The notes beneath the pieces are model-generated. The model ran no database searches and was not told the DNA's origin. It worked only from the letters and a program-made list of their open reading frames with translations. From Manihot esculenta (Eukaryota; Streptophyta; Magnoliopsida; Malpighiales; Euphorbiaceae), in NCBI RefSeq assembly GCF_001659605.2, contig NC_035169.2, positions 14,198,263 to 14,262,262 on the forward strand: a stretch of DNA of 64,000 bases. The letters run 5' to 3'. The position numbers were made by a program, and so were the translations under genes. Below are positions 41,762-53,080 of the stretch, one piece after another. Numbering within the stretch: position 1 is the first letter of the stretch; the number at the start of each line of letters is the position of its first letter.

Positions 41762-44700
41762 CTAGGTGCACTCTTCTATGTTATGGTGGTTCCAGAGGAC
41801 TTTCACCATCGGGATCTCCTTGTTCCTTAGCTTTCTGATCTGGGTGTCAATGATCCGCACTGGTTGTTCTTCATACGTGAGATCACCTAGGATCTCCACA
41901 TCTGGTTCGCTGAGAACCTTACTCGGATCTGACACAAACTTCCTTAGCATCGAAACATGGAAGACTGGATGGATTCTTTCCATAGACATAGGCAAATCTA
42001 GCTTATACGACACATTCCCGACCTTCTGCAAAATCTCGGAAGGCCCGATGTACCGTGGAGCTAGCTTACCTTTCCTCCCAAAACGAACCACCCCTTTCAT
42101 TGGAGACACCTTCAGCAAGACCAGATCCCCCTCCTCAAACTCTATGTGCTTCCTGCGAACGTCTGCGTAGCTCTTCTGCCGACTAACAGCAGTCTTGAGC
42201 CTCTCTCTGATGATGGGCACCACCCTGTTCGTGATCTCTACTAACTCAGGCCCTGCTAGGGACCTTTCTCCAACCTCTTCCCAACACACTGGTGACCTGC
42301 ACTTCCTCCCATACAGAGCTTCATATGGGGCCATCCCTATGCTAGCATGATGACTATTGTTGTAGGCAAACTCCACTAAGGGTAGATGCTGCCTCCAAGA
42401 TCCGCCAAAATCTAGCACACACATTCGAAGCATATCTTCTATGGTCTGGATGGTCCTCTCTGACTGTCCGTCAGTCTGTGGATGGAAAGCAGTGCTGAAG
42501 TCTAATCTTGTGCCCATAGCCTCTTGCAGACTTCGCCAAAACCTGGAGGTAAACTGGGGTCCTCTGTCAGACACTATAGAAACAGGAGCCCCATGCAACC
42601 TCACAGCTTCCTCAATATATACCTGCGCTAGCTTGTCCACAGAGTAGCCACTCCTGACAAGAATGAAGTGAGTCGATTTAGTCAGTCTATCCACTATCAC
42701 CCATATGGAGTCTAGTCTGTTGGACGTCACCGGTAAGCCCACTACAAAATCCATGGCTATGTTCTCCCATTTCCATTCTGGAATCGGCAGTGGGTTAAGC
42801 AGTCCAGCCGGCTTCTGATGCTCTAGCTTCACCCTTTGACATACCTCGCAGGCTGACACAAACTGTGCCACTTCTCTCTTCATTGCTGGCCACCAATACA
42901 CTCTCTTCAGATCTTGATACATCTTGGTGGCTCCAGGGTGAATGCTATATCTCGCATTATGAGCTTCCCTCATAATGTCTCCTTTCAAACTGATGTCGTC
43001 TGGTACACATAGTCTATGCCCGTAGCGGAGAATCCCTTGGTTGTCGAATCTGAACTCTTCGCTCTTGCCTGACTGAACAGTCCTGGCAATCTTGATCAAC
43101 TCTGGATCCTCATGTTGTTTCTGAGCCACCTGCTCCAGAAACACGGGTGTAACTTTCATCTGTGCAATCAAAGCACCTGTACCAGTTAACTCTAACTGTA
43201 GCCCTTCCTCAACTAATCTGTAGAAGTCCTTCACCACCGGCCTCCTCTCTGCTGTAATGTGAGATAAACTGCCTAGTGATTTCCGGCTTAAGGCATCGGC
43301 TACAACATTTGCCTTTCCCGGATGATACTGGATCTTACAATCATAATTACTAAGCAATTCCACCCACCGTCTCTGCCTCAAATTTAACTCTCTCTGACTC
43401 AGGATGTGCTGTAGGCTCTTATGATCTGTAAAGATCTCACATTTCACCCCATAGAGGTAATGCCTCCACATCTTGAGTGCAAAGATAACAGCTGCCATCT
43501 CAAGATCGTGTGTTGGATAGTTCAGCTCGTGCTTCTTCAGCTGTCTAGAAGCATAAGCTATTACTCTGTCATTCTGCATTAACACACAACCTAATCCCAC
43601 TCGGGACGCATCACAGAACACTGTGAAGTCTTCATCACTAGTAGGCAGAGCTAACACCGGTGCTGAAGTTAATCTTCTCTTTAACTCTTCAAAGCTCTCT
43701 TCACATTGGTCCGACCATGTGAATCTCTGGTTCTTTCTGGTTAATCTGGTCATAGGAGCCGCTATCTTAGAGAAGTCCTGAACGAACCTCCTGTAGTAGC
43801 CTGCCAAACCCAAGAAACTCTTGACCTCTGTCACTGTGGTGGGTCTAGGCCAATTGGCTACAGCTTCTATCTTCTTGGGGTCCACTGCTATACCTTGATC
43901 TGACACTACATGCCCCAAGAATGAAATGCTCCTTAGCCAGAACTCACACTTGGAGAACTTGGCATATAAACCATGCTCTCTCAAGGTCTGCAGGACTATC
44001 CTCAGATGCTGGGCATGCTCCTCTGCATTCCTGGAATACACCAAGATATCATCTATGAAGACAATAACAAAGTGATCCAGATACTCTCTGAAAACTCGGT
44101 TCATGAGATCCATGAATGCTGCAGGGGCGTTAGTCAACCCGAACGGCATCACTAAGAACTCATAATGCCCATATCTGGTCCTGAAAGCTGTCTTAGGTAC
44201 ATCCTCTTCCCTGATTCTCAGCTGATGATAGCCCGATCTCAGATCTATCTTAGAAAAACAACCTGCTCCTGCTAGCTGGTCGAATAGATCATCGATCCTG
44301 GGTAGAGGATACTTATTCTTGGTAGTGACTTTGTTCAACTGCCTGTAGTCGATACAAAGTCTAAGGGATCCATCCTTCTTTCTGACAAACAACACTGGAG
44401 CACCCCAGGGTGAGGTACTTGGACGGATGAAACCCTTATCTACCAACTCCTGTAGCTGCTCTTTTAACTCCTTAAGCTCTGCTGGTGCCATCCTGTAGGG
44501 AGGAATAGAGATCGGTCTGGTACCAGGCACTAACTCAATCTCGAACTCTATTTCCCTATCAGGTGGTAGTCCTGGAAGCTCATATGGAAACACATCTGGG
44601 AACTCTCTGACTACGGGCACTGAACTGGGGTCCCTAACCTGACTGTCTAGCTCTCTCACATGAGCTAGATACCCCTGACATCCCCTCCTGAGCAACCTAC

Positions 44701-46705
44701 GAGCCTGTAGGGCTGATATCAGACCTCTAGGCGTGCCTCTCCTGTCTCCTCTGAAGACAAACTCAGATCCATCCTCATCTCTGAACTTAACTACCTTGTC
44801 TCTGCAGTCCAAGGTAGCACCATATGCAGATAGCCAATCCATCCCTAGAATGACGTCAAAATCTGTCAACTCTAGAACCACAAGGTCAGCTGGAAGGCAT
44901 CTACCATCTATAAATACTGGACTATGTCGACAGACTGTCTCTGCCAACGATGGATCACACTTAGGGCCACTGACCCATAGGGGACACTCTAACCCAGACG
45001 TCATCAAACCCACTCTCTCTATGGCTCTGGGAGCAACAAAGGAATGCGAAGCACCAGGGTCTAACAAAGCATACACCTCAGAACACCCAATGAGAAGATT
45101 ACCTGACACCACGGTGTTAGAAGTGTTTGCCTCCTGCTGTGTCATCGTGAAAATCCGCGCCGGAGCTGACGGACCTCCACCTCTGGGACCTGCAGCTGAA
45201 GAGGCTGACCCTCTCCCTCTGCCTCTGCCCTGCGTCATAACTGAAACTGGTGGCTGTGGCATGCTAGCTGGAGCTGTCTGCTGGGATGGTGCCGTGAAAG
45301 CTGCCTGAGGGCACTCACGAGCCATGTGTCCCTCCTGGCCGCACCTGTAACATCCTGTAATCCCAAAGCGACAAACTCCTCTGTGCGCTTTACCGCACCT
45401 GCTACACACTGGAATCTCTGAGCCTGAACTCATGCCACTGCCCAATCCCAGACCTGCTTTAATCTTATTCCAGAACTTATTCTTCCTCGACTTCTGAGTG
45501 GAACCACTCCACTTCTTACCACTGGAAGTTGCTGCACCCTGTGAAGAGGGATCTGACTTACCCCTACCTGGGGTCTTAGAACCAGAGGACTGTGCCGGCT
45601 GCTGTTTCACTGTACCCTGTATAATGGCACTAGCCTCCATTCTCCGTGCTAAATCCACCACGGTGTGGAAACTCTCCCTCTCGGCTGCATGGATCAAAGA
45701 GGAATACCTGGAATGCAGTTTCATAGCATACCTCCTAGCCTTTTTCTGTTCAGTATCATAGGCCTGTCCTGCATACCGCAGCAACTCCAGAAACCTGTCA
45801 GTAAACTCATCAATACTCATATCCTCTGTCTGCTTGAGCTGCTCAAATTCTATCATCTTTAGCTCTTTCGAACTATCTGGGAATGCCCATCCGGCAAACT
45901 CATTAGCAAACTCCTCCCAAGACATGTTATCCAACCTAGGGTCCACATAGACGCCAAACCATTCCTTCGCCTTCTTACATTTTAAAGTGAACCCTGCCAT
46001 CTGAATGGCTCTGGTATCATCTGCCCCTAGCTCATCTGCTATCATCTTGACTGCTTTAATGTACTCAAACGGATCATCTCCTGATTGATACTTAGGAGCA
46101 TCTAACTTTAGGTAATCAGTCATCTTTACCTTGCTCCTCACAGATGGGCCAGGTTGAGGTGTTTGGATAACTGAGGCTTCTGGTTGTACCACTGGTGGTG
46201 GTGGGGGAGGTGCAGAACTTTCTGGTGTAGAGTATGCTGGACTGGGGTAAAAAGGTGAGGGTGGATACATGGGATATGGTGGATATGGGGGGTAATACGG
46301 TGGATAAGGCATATATGTGGGATATGGGTGAAAACTCGGATACTCCGATGTGCCTCCCATCGAATATCCTGGGCCCTGTGGGTAGGGCTGATAATGGGGT
46401 GGATAACCATACCCCGAGGCCTGACCGCCTCCCTGTGATGATCCCACATCCTCCTCTGTAGTGCCAACACCTAACCCTCCATCCCTTCTTGGATCCACAT
46501 CCATCTCTTCCCTTGTATCACTTGATCTTCTTCTCTGTTCTGTCTCCCTCCTGCTTTCATCAAAAGACCTTCTAGGGTCCCTTGATGATCTTTCTCTGCC
46601 TGCCCTTTGGGACATAGCTCTTGGCAAAGCAGGGGGACGCCCTTCCATACCCTCATTCTCGGGCGGAGCTCCAGTCAATCTAGCTGATCGACGGGTTCCT
46701 CTCAT
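41762..46705 (-). CDS. TekE Gag-Pol polyprotein, full length but for a clipped chromodomain
   Basis: 1647 codons from ATG 46703-46705 ([10 protein letters not shown]), chosen as in the other elements and lying nine nt after a TTTTCAG site. Domains: Gag N terminus with repeated Pro/Tyr text ([17 protein letters not shown]), capsid-like core, [12 protein letters not shown] and [14 protein letters not shown] (452-465), protease DPGASHSF (Asp 549), RT with [11 protein letters not shown] and FIDD (883-886), RNase H, integrase ([28 protein letters not shown]), a GPSE variant of the GPF motif, and a chromodomain. The frame ends at TAG 41762-41764 in place of the Trp codon of ECTWETRE in its relatives, removing about 15 residues including that aromatic residue. 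All catalytic motifs are intact, so it may still supply proteins in trans (inference). Confidence 0.95.
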   Translation of the reverse strand: MRGTRRSARLTGAPPENEGMEGRPPALPRAMSQRAGRERSSRDPRRSFDESRRETEQRRRSSDTREEMDVDPRRDGGLGVGTTEEDVGSSQGGGQASGYGYPPHYQPYPQGPGYSMGGTSEYPSFHPYPTYMPYPPYYPPYPPYPMYPPSPFYPSPAYSTPESSAPPPPPPVVQPEASVIQTPQPGPSVRSKVKMTDYLKLDAPKYQSGDDPFEYIKAVKMIADELGADDTRAIQMAGFTLKCKKAKEWFGVYVDPRLDNMSWEEFANEFAGWAFPDSSKELKMIEFEQLKQTEDMSIDEFTDRFLELLRYAGQAYDTEQKKARRYAMKLHSRYSSLIHAAERESFHTVVDLARRMEASAIIQGTVKQQPAQSSGSKTPGRGKSDPSSQGAATSSGKKWSGSTQKSRKNKFWNKIKAGLGLGSGMSSGSEIPVCSRCGKAHRGVCRFGITGCYRCGQEGHMARECPQAAFTAPSQQTAPASMPQPPVSVMTQGRGRGRGSASSAAGPRGGGPSAPARIFTMTQQEANTSNTVVSGNLLIGCSEVYALLDPGASHSFVAPRAIERVGLMTSGLECPLWVSGPKCDPSLAETVCRHSPVFIDGRCLPADLVVLELTDFDVILGMDWLSAYGATLDCRDKVVKFRDEDGSEFVFRGDRRGTPRGLISALQARRLLRRGCQGYLAHVRELDSQVRDPSSVPVVREFPDVFPYELPGLPPDREIEFEIELVPGTRPISIPPYRMAPAELKELKEQLQELVDKGFIRPSTSPWGAPVLFVRKKDGSLRLCIDYRQLNKVTTKNKYPLPRIDDLFDQLAGAGCFSKIDLRSGYHQLRIREEDVPKTAFRTRYGHYEFLVMPFGLTNAPAAFMDLMNRVFREYLDHFVIVFIDDILVYSRNAEEHAQHLRIVLQTLREHGLYAKFSKCEFWLRSISFLGHVVSDQGIAVDPKKIEAVANWPRPTTVTEVKSFLGLAGYYRRFVQDFSKIAAPMTRLTRKNQRFTWSDQCEESFEELKRRLTSAPVLALPTSDEDFTVFCDASRVGLGCVLMQNDRVIAYASRQLKKHELNYPTHDLEMAAVIFALKMWRHYLYGVKCEIFTDHKSLQHILSQRELNLRQRRWVELLSNYDCKIQYHPGKANVVADALSRKSLGSLSHITAERRPVVKDFYRLVEEGLQLELTGTGALIAQMKVTPVFLEQVAQKQHEDPELIKIARTVQSGKSEEFRFDNQGILRYGHRLCVPDDISLKGDIMREAHNARYSIHPGATKMYQDLKRVYWWPAMKREVAQFVSACEVCQRVKLEHQKPAGLLNPLPIPEWKWENIAMDFVVGLPVTSNRLDSIWVIVDRLTKSTHFILVRSGYSVDKLAQVYIEEAVRLHGAPVSIVSDRGPQFTSRFWRSLQEAMGTRLDFSTAFHPQTDGQSERTIQTIEDMLRMCVLDFGGSWRQHLPLVEFAYNNSHHASIGMAPYEALYGRKCRSPVCWEEVGERSLAGPELVEITNRVVPIIRERLKTAVSRQKSYADVRRKHIEFEEGDLVLLKVSPMKGVVRFGRKGKLAPRYIGPSEILQKVGNVSYKLDLPMSMERIHPVFHVSMLRKFVSDPSKVLSEPDVEILGDLTYEEQPVRIIDTQIRKLRNKEIPMVKVLWNHHNIEECT

Positions 46706-46991
46706 CTTAGCTTCTGAAAACATAACATAAACTTTAGCATCATAGGATCCATGTAACAACATGAACCCTCAACTCATAGCATAGCATATCATAGCATATC
46801 ATTAAATGCACATGCATAAAATCATGGCATTACACATCAAGACAGGACTCAACATCCTATCCTAGTGGACATGATCTTCCTATTGTGCTTGCCCTCTAAA
46901 ACAACCTCTTTCCGATGTGAGATATCTCTAATCCCTGAGCATCTTAGCTCAGCACACCGTACTCTAGAGGCCCTATGCTCTGATACCAATC
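46706..46991 (-). other. TekE leader with primer binding site
   Basis: Minus-strand TGGTATCAGAGCA at 46976-46988 is the iMet-type primer site. The leader ends with GTTATGTTTTCAG (AG at 46714-46715), nine nt before the gag ATG. Confidence 0.88.
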
Positions 46992-49272
46992 TGTAACAGC
47001 CCGCTTACCGGACCGCCACCGGCACTAGGATCCAGATCGGCTTAAGGCCGCCGGGACCCGTAGTAAACCTACTGTGAACTCTGTGTACCTGATACATCCC
47101 ATACATGATCAACCTTACACTTAAAACTGAACTGTTACTTTCTCTTTTTTTTTTTTTTTAACTTTTCTTTTCTTGAAACTTTTCTCTTTCTTTTCTATAA
47201 AACTTTCTCATACACTAAGCTGGAACTATGCATGCTCTGTCTGTATGCACTCATAGAGTGATACCTACTATGGTACCATACAGTAACTACAGAGATAGAA
47301 AACCTACCATGCACCAAGCTTAGCTAAACATAAAATGATCATGTGCAAAGGGATAAACATACACTAGGGCCAAGCACAATTCTATAGCTCCATACATAAC
47401 TTGCTATTACATCTTTACTATACATTACATGAACTCTGTACTGTACATCATTATCATAATAATCATGTCCACTTATCTATACTATTACATATGCTTTTAC
47501 CCTTGCTATCTCTTTCTCTTTCTCTTCTCTGAGGCCCTGAAAAATGGGGTTAGGGAGAGGGATGAGCTGCTAAAGCCCAGTGAGCGGAAACCATAAAAAC
47601 ATTTAAAATATGCTATAATGAAATGCGTCACTGCACAAACATTTCACAACTCAGATTGGACATGACCCCAGAACTCCCTCTGTCAGTGCCCGGCCCCCAA
47701 AGGAGCTCACACAGGACTTTCACTACTCTACTCATGGTGCCCGACCCAAAAAGGGCTCTCACAGGACTTATCCAAGTAAAATGCCCGGCCCCAAAGGAGC
47801 TCACACAGGACATACAATAATGACAGAATTATGGGCTATTGAGATCGCCTCGGTCCAATCCACATATACAAGTAATAATGCAATGCATCAACTTGGTGAA
47901 TACTAATGCAAAGCATCCTACATAAACATGGCATTAATGATGCATGAATCATGCTAAAACAGTTCTTAACTTTTAAAAGAAAGTTCTGTTCCACTCACCT
48001 CTGTCAACTGCTGAGCAGTCTCTGTAACTCTAACTCTGTGGGCCTCCTTGGTCTCTCGGGTCCGCACCTACACAGGTGGACTCAAATGAGGACCAAATGT
48101 ACTTAAACATCACTCTTAATATCTCCCCAAAACCCCTCTAAAACATCATAGGCATGCATGGAAAAATGGGCAAAAGAAGGCTGGACAGAGCACCTTCGGC
48201 GGCACTTTCGGCAGCCGAAACCCCTCTCCAGAGACGAAACTCATGCATGTTCGGCGGCACCTTCGGCGGCCGAAAGCCTCGTCCAGAGACGAAACTCATG
48301 CACTTTCGGCGGCCGAACTCCCTCTTTCGGCGGCCGAACGTCCCTTTCTAAACCGAAAGCCTAGCTTTCGGGGGCAAGGTTTGGCAGCCGAAACTGCCTC
48401 CACAAGGGGTTCGGCGGCCGAACCTTGCTTCGGCGGCCGAACCTGGATTCTCCAGAAAGGCAGAATCCGAGCACAACTCATGCTCTCAGCCTCCAAACTC
48501 CTATCAAACACCCAGAACATGCATACCAACACTTCTCAACTAACATACAACATAACTCATGCATATAGAGGCCTAAAAACTAGTTCAAGCCCCAAAAACA
48601 ACAACAAAACTCATAGAAACTCATATGCTTAACATATGCTCAAACTCATGGTTACCCCCCAAACCATGCCATAAAACTCTCTCAACACTCTTAAACCTTG
48701 CTTTAAACATAAGGGGAGGTGAGGATCCATGCTTACCTCTTGAAGAACTAGAGGATTGATGATCCAAGCTTGGAGATGGGGGAAAACTCAATCAAAATCT
48801 CCAAGTGCTCAACTTTGCTTCCTTTTGCTCAAACTTCTAAAACAAAGCTCAAATCAAGTTAAAACATGCAAGATTTGAGGAAAACATGACAAATCACACC
48901 AAGGAGAACTTGAACCCACCTTTGACCCAAAAACAGAGTGTTTGACACTCAAGTCTCGGGCAAAGGGGCTTTTGTAGTGACCAACCGACTCTTCCTTCGG
49001 TGGCCTAACGTGCATGCAAAACCATGCAACTTTCGGCGGCCGAACTTCACCTTCGGCGGCCGAACCTGGCTTTTGTCCCCTTGGCCTTTTCATTTCAAAA
49101 CTCAATTTGCTTAACTCAAAAACATGCAAACATGATAAAAACACTTTAAAAACATCTTAAAAACCTTTCTTATACCCTTAGGGCAAGCTCCGACATCCTC
49201 GAATCCTGACTTCCAACGGAAAATCCGCCGGAACGTAGGAATTCCGATACCGGGGTCTAGCCGGGTATTACA
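46992..49272 (-). repeat. TekE 5' LTR
   Basis: 2281 bp. Signals on the element strand: a weak TATA-like CACTACAAAAGCCCC near 48965-48980; donor CAAGAG|GTAAGC (GT at 48735-48736); acceptor CCACCTGTGTAG (AG at 48068-48069); donor CAGAG|GTGAGTGG (GT at 47997-47998); acceptor CCCCATTTTTCAG (AG at 47537-47538). GCCGAA motifs at 48195-48445 lie between the first donor and acceptor. Three repeated units lie at 47687-47806. Confidence 0.95.
47999..48067 (-). other. Exon-like segment in the TekE 5' LTR
   Basis: 69 nt between CTGTGTAG and CAGAG|GTGAGT. It contains a GTGCGGACCCGAG-like stretch equivalent to that in TekA and TekG. Confidence 0.42.
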
Positions 49273-49277
49273 CTCGA

Positions 49278-51216
49278 TCTTCAAGAGGTAAGTGTAGATC
49301 TTTGCTTTCCTAGTGTCTTTTGAAGTTTTATGAAGGTTTTAATGGTAGAGTATGGGTAGATATGCATGTTTAGGTTTATGTGGGTTTTATGCCCAATGTA
49401 TGTTATATAATGCTCATGTATGTTTATATGATGTTATGTTGAATGTTTAGGCTAGGTTATGCATGAGGGAGAGTGTGTGCATGAGTGGGAAAGAGCAAGT
49501 GAGATTATGGGTTGTTTTGATGGTTTTGGCCTATGTGGGTCATAAGCTATCTATGTATGTTTTGATGTGTGTTTTGGAGTTTAATCAAGCTATTAAGCTC
49601 CTTTGTGCATGGTTAAGGGTTTATGCATGTTTTGGTTAGGTTGGGCGCTTGTTTTGGGGGTGTTTGAAAGGTTTGGGAGGCTTGAATGCATGAGAAGCTG
49701 AGTTCTGCCCTTCTGGGAAGAACTCAGGTTCGGCCGCCGAAAGTGGCTTCGGCCGCCGAACCTGTCTTTGGATGCATGGTTTGGCCGCCTAACCTTGCCC
49801 CCGAAAGTTGAGTTTTGGCTTGAAAGCAGACTTTCGGCCGCCGAAGGGAGGATTCGGCCGCCGAAAGTGCCTGACTTTCGTCTCTGGAGTAGGACTTTAG
49901 GCCGCCGAAGGTGCCGCCGAAGGTGCCCGAGTTTCGTCTCTGGAGGAAGGGTTCGGCCGCCGAAAGTGCCCTGTCCAGCCTTTTCAAGGTTGTTTTCTAT
50001 GCATGTTTATGTGATGTTCTAGGGGGGTTTTTGGGCAGTTGCTTATGAGTTGTTAGAGTGTGTTTGGCACCTCATTCGAGTCCACCTGTGTAGGATCGGA
50101 CCCGAGGGATCGAGGAGGCCATCAGTATTAGCAGTTGCAGAGTCAGTCCAGCGTCTGCCAGAGGTGAGTAGAACAAACTATGCATGTTTTAAATTAATGT
50201 TTAAAGGAAATGATTGTATGAGCATAAGACACGCATCATGAATGCCATGTGATACTAGGTTGCTTCACATTAGAGACACGAATATGTTGCATTGCATTAT
50301 TTATTGTCAGTGGGGATTGGACCAAGGTGACATCAATAGCTGTCATGGCAGTGAAAGTCCTGTGTGAGTTCCTTCGGGAATCGGGCGCCGACAGAGAGAG
50401 TTTTGAGGTCATGTCTAATCCGAGATGTGAAATATTTGTGCTGTGACACATATCATGAAAGCATGAAATGAATGAATGAACTGTTTTATGATTTCTACTC
50501 ACTGGGCTCTAGTAGCTCATCCCATTTCCCTTAACCCCAGTTTTGCAGGGCCAGAGATAAGGTTAAGCCAGAGTAAGTCAGAGTAAGCTATGGGGAAAGA
50601 AGAGTGAAGCATGGGTTGCTGTGTTTTGATGTAATAGTATAGCTTAGTGTATGTAGCTGGATATAAAGAGATGTATGTCTGTATGCTTGTATACTTGAGT
50701 GGTATAGTAGTGGACATGATGTATATAAAGGATACGATATGATAATGTATGGAAAGTTAGAGGATTAGAGGTATAGTATGTCATGTGCTGTTTAGAGTTG
50801 TGCTTGACCCTAGAGTTGGTTGATCCCTTGGTTTACATGATCTTAAGAAAATGTTTTGATGTTAAAAAGGTTAAAGGTTTTAATGATGTGAAATGTTTTA
50901 ATGTTATGAGATTTGAATGGCCCGTGAGGGAAGAAAGGGTTTCAATCCCTTGACCCAAAGCGGACATGGTTTTAAAGCATGCTTGATGACCCATCTGGTA
51001 TGAGGTTCTATGTTTCCATGCATAGGTCAAGCTGAGGTAAGGAAAGCAAGTTTAAAGGTTTTTCTGAGACACAAGCTTAATTTTTAAGAAAAGTTTGATC
51101 ATGTATGGGATTATACCAGAGGTTTAGCATGTCTAGTGGCTTGCTACGGGTCCCGGCGGCCTTAAGCCGATCTGGATCCTAGCGCCGGTGGCGGTCCGGA
51201 GATGCGGGCTGTTACA
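49278..51216 (+). repeat. TekA 3' LTR, second part
   Basis: Continues the LTR after TekE from the TCTTCAAGAGGTAAG donor to GGGCTGTTACA, matching 17719-19686 with several substitutions and short deletions (for example near 50650 and 49960). The CTAAG duplication follows at 51217-51221. Confidence 0.95.
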
Positions 51217-51221
51217 CTAAG

Positions 51222-51930
51222 AACAACCATTAGAGAGCAAAAGACGTACCTCAAAGAAATTTTACAGGAGATGAGAGAGACAAAATACATAGAGCAAAGC
51301 AAGAAGAAGATTCTAGAGAGAAATGGGGAGTTTGATTTTGAAAAGAGTAAAGGCAGAGAAATGACGTTTTTGACAGGAGCCTCCCCCGAGCCGCATGGTC
51401 ATAATGGGGGCCTAGGGATTTACCCCCTCATTACTCATGGAATAACTACTGAGGAGGTTAAGGGGCACTTAATGACCGTCGGGCTTCTTACACCCGGGAT
51501 GAGGCTGGACCCTGGAGAAGAACATAGGCCCAAAGCCCATTAGGACCCTCTAAAGCAGACCGGCCCAACATTGCATACTTGAGCCTGTGACTAAGGCGGG
51601 CCGGACTGACCCCACGTGCCGGTCCACCAGAAGATAGCTTAGCCCGGTGATGTGATGGAAGGTAGGAGAGTAGGCCCAACTACCTCACAGCTCTATTAGC
51701 ATGCATGACAGGGGAAATTAAATGGCCGCCTGACAGAGAGAGGTACGCTGATACGTCCGTACATACGGGTCTGAGTGACAGGGACAAGTGACACTATAGT
51801 AGGATGGCGGTTATGCGTTACTAGAGGACAAAGAAAAGGAATAAAAAGGGGAAGACGTGATCTTCCCAGGCCAAGTTTACACTCACATTGTAAACTCTAT
51901 TTTTTGGATCTCAGAATATCAATAGTGATA
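51222..51930. other. Unassigned flank with LTR-like character
   Basis: The plus-strand frame continues to a stop at 51541-51543 with a Lys/Glu-rich, coiled-coil-like part (REQKTYLKEILQEMRETKYI) and then an unrelated Gly/Pro-rich part. From about 51375 (TGACAGGAGCC) to about 51930 the text is moderately GC-rich and non-coding, with TAAAAAGGGGAAGACGTGAT near 51843. This resembles the end of a Tat-type LTR, but I found no second copy in the window. The rows before it would adjoin 17017-17109 without TekA. Confidence 0.35.
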
Positions 51931-52711
51931 AATGTACTAATCTTATAATTTTAAGTGTGAACTTTAAATAATTTTATAAAATAATTTTATTTCAAATCCA
52001 TTTTAAAAGATTTTTAAATATGTGAATTTATTTAGATTACTCAGTTATTTAGATCAAAAGTTACAATTAGTATCATAAATATCATCGATAAAAAAATTGT
52101 ACGGAACTAGTGGACCTGTGAGAAAAGATTGTTCATCAATTTGAGTATCTTCATTTTTTTTCCTACAAGATTGTTCATCAATTTCTGCATGTTAATTATC
52201 ATTTACATGGGATCAACCACAGCATGAAATCTCAATAACTTTTGTGCACAACTAATGAAAGCTAATAATTTTTGTTATCATACGATATTTTTTTATTTAC
52301 CAATTATATTCAACTAAAGCAACTTCAACTCTCTATTATAATATTCTAAAAAATGCATGTACATGCCAATCAGTAAAGATAGGATTCTCTAAAAACTACT
52401 CTTACTGTTAAAATTAAGTTAAATACTTAATATAAAGATTATCGATGTGCTAAATTTTTCACAATTTTGTGGATTGAAAAATTGAAATAAATAAGTAAAT
52501 AAAAAATCAACTTATTAAGTATTAGAGAATGCATGCAAAATCACTGAACTGAGCACAAGAAGCTTAGTATAATTGGATTTGGAAAAAAAAATTATTTTGA
52601 CTATACATTACGCCTCGTTCTAACAGATATTATATTTTCAACACCACTAGTCACATTCCAATCTATTCCCCACTTCAATAGAAAGCACTCAATATTTCAA
52701 AATTTTCGTCC
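51931..52711. other. AT-rich spacer without recognised genes
   Basis: Low-complexity, AT-rich intergenic sequence. No open frame with recognisable residues. Confidence 0.6.
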
Positions 52712-53080
52712 CTGAGCCAAGTTCTCCAACAATCCCTTTCTAGTTACAATGGCCTGAATAAAGAATCCAAACATAGAGAACATAGCCAATATGCCATTCT
52801 TGATCTCTCTCACTTTGAGCTCAGCAAATGCTTTTGGGTAATAAGCTAAACCCAATGGGTCAGAGCTTCCAACTGAGTAGATTGGGTCTATGATCTCACC
52901 TAGTGGTCCATTAGTAAATCTACAACACTCAACGACACTTATCTACACTATCTGAACTGCCCAAATGACTAAGATGCTTTGTGCATGAATCAAGCTTGGG
53001 TTACCCAACTAGTTAAGACTACCATTGCTGAAGATCTGATCTCCAGCCTTGAACCATACAGTCTTACTAGTCCATCTGAC
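52712..53080 (-). pseudogene. Lhcb (light-harvesting chlorophyll a/b protein) pseudogene fragment
   Basis: Translated on the minus strand, the C-terminal half of a photosystem II antenna protein appears in order: VWFKAGDQIFSNGSL, a stop, LGNPSLIHAQSILVIWAVQIV, another stop, then [40 protein letters not shown] and [20 protein letters not shown]. These match the known Lhcb1/2 pattern (WFKAG, GNPSLVHAQSIL, DPLGLA, AFAELKVKEIKNG), including the Glu/Asn residues that ligate chlorophyll. The N-terminal half and the last 25 or so residues are missing, and I see no introns. It is a decayed fragment, possibly a processed copy, though no poly-A tail is evident. Confidence 0.88.

Larger units (their letters stand above)
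39332..49272 (-). mobile_element. TekE: almost intact Tekay-type chromovirus
   Basis: 9941 bp inserted in the TekA 3' LTR in the opposite orientation, with CTCGA duplications at 39327-39331 and 49273-49277. The LTRs (39332-41612 and 46992-49272) are both 2281 bp and differ at about nine sites by eye. It has an iMet primer site, a polypurine tract and a 1647-codon gag-pol frame. The only visible defect is a stop about 15 codons before the expected end. LTR sequence shows it belongs to another family than TekD and TekB. Confidence 0.95.
17110..51216 (+). mobile_element. TekA: outer, internally deleted Tekay-type element carrying three nested elements
   Basis: LTRs start TGTAATACCCGGCTAG and end GGGCTGTTACA, flanked by CTAAG at 17105-17109 and 51217-51221. 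Without TekB (20410-37196) and TekE (39332-49272) the element is about 7.4 kb. Its 5' LTR is 17110-19686 and its 3' LTR is 38724-39331 plus 49278-51216. The interior keeps a primer site, a short gag with a zinc knuckle, scattered pol remnants and a polypurine tract. It lacks the capsid domain, most of RT, and RNase H and integrase catalytic parts, so it could move only if other elements supplied the proteins. Confidence 0.93.

Noticed and set aside
51202..51543. Frame crossing the TekA LTR end as a host gene
   Set aside because: It starts within the LTR and crosses the target duplication, so the present frame is an accident of insertion. Only the host part may once have been coding.
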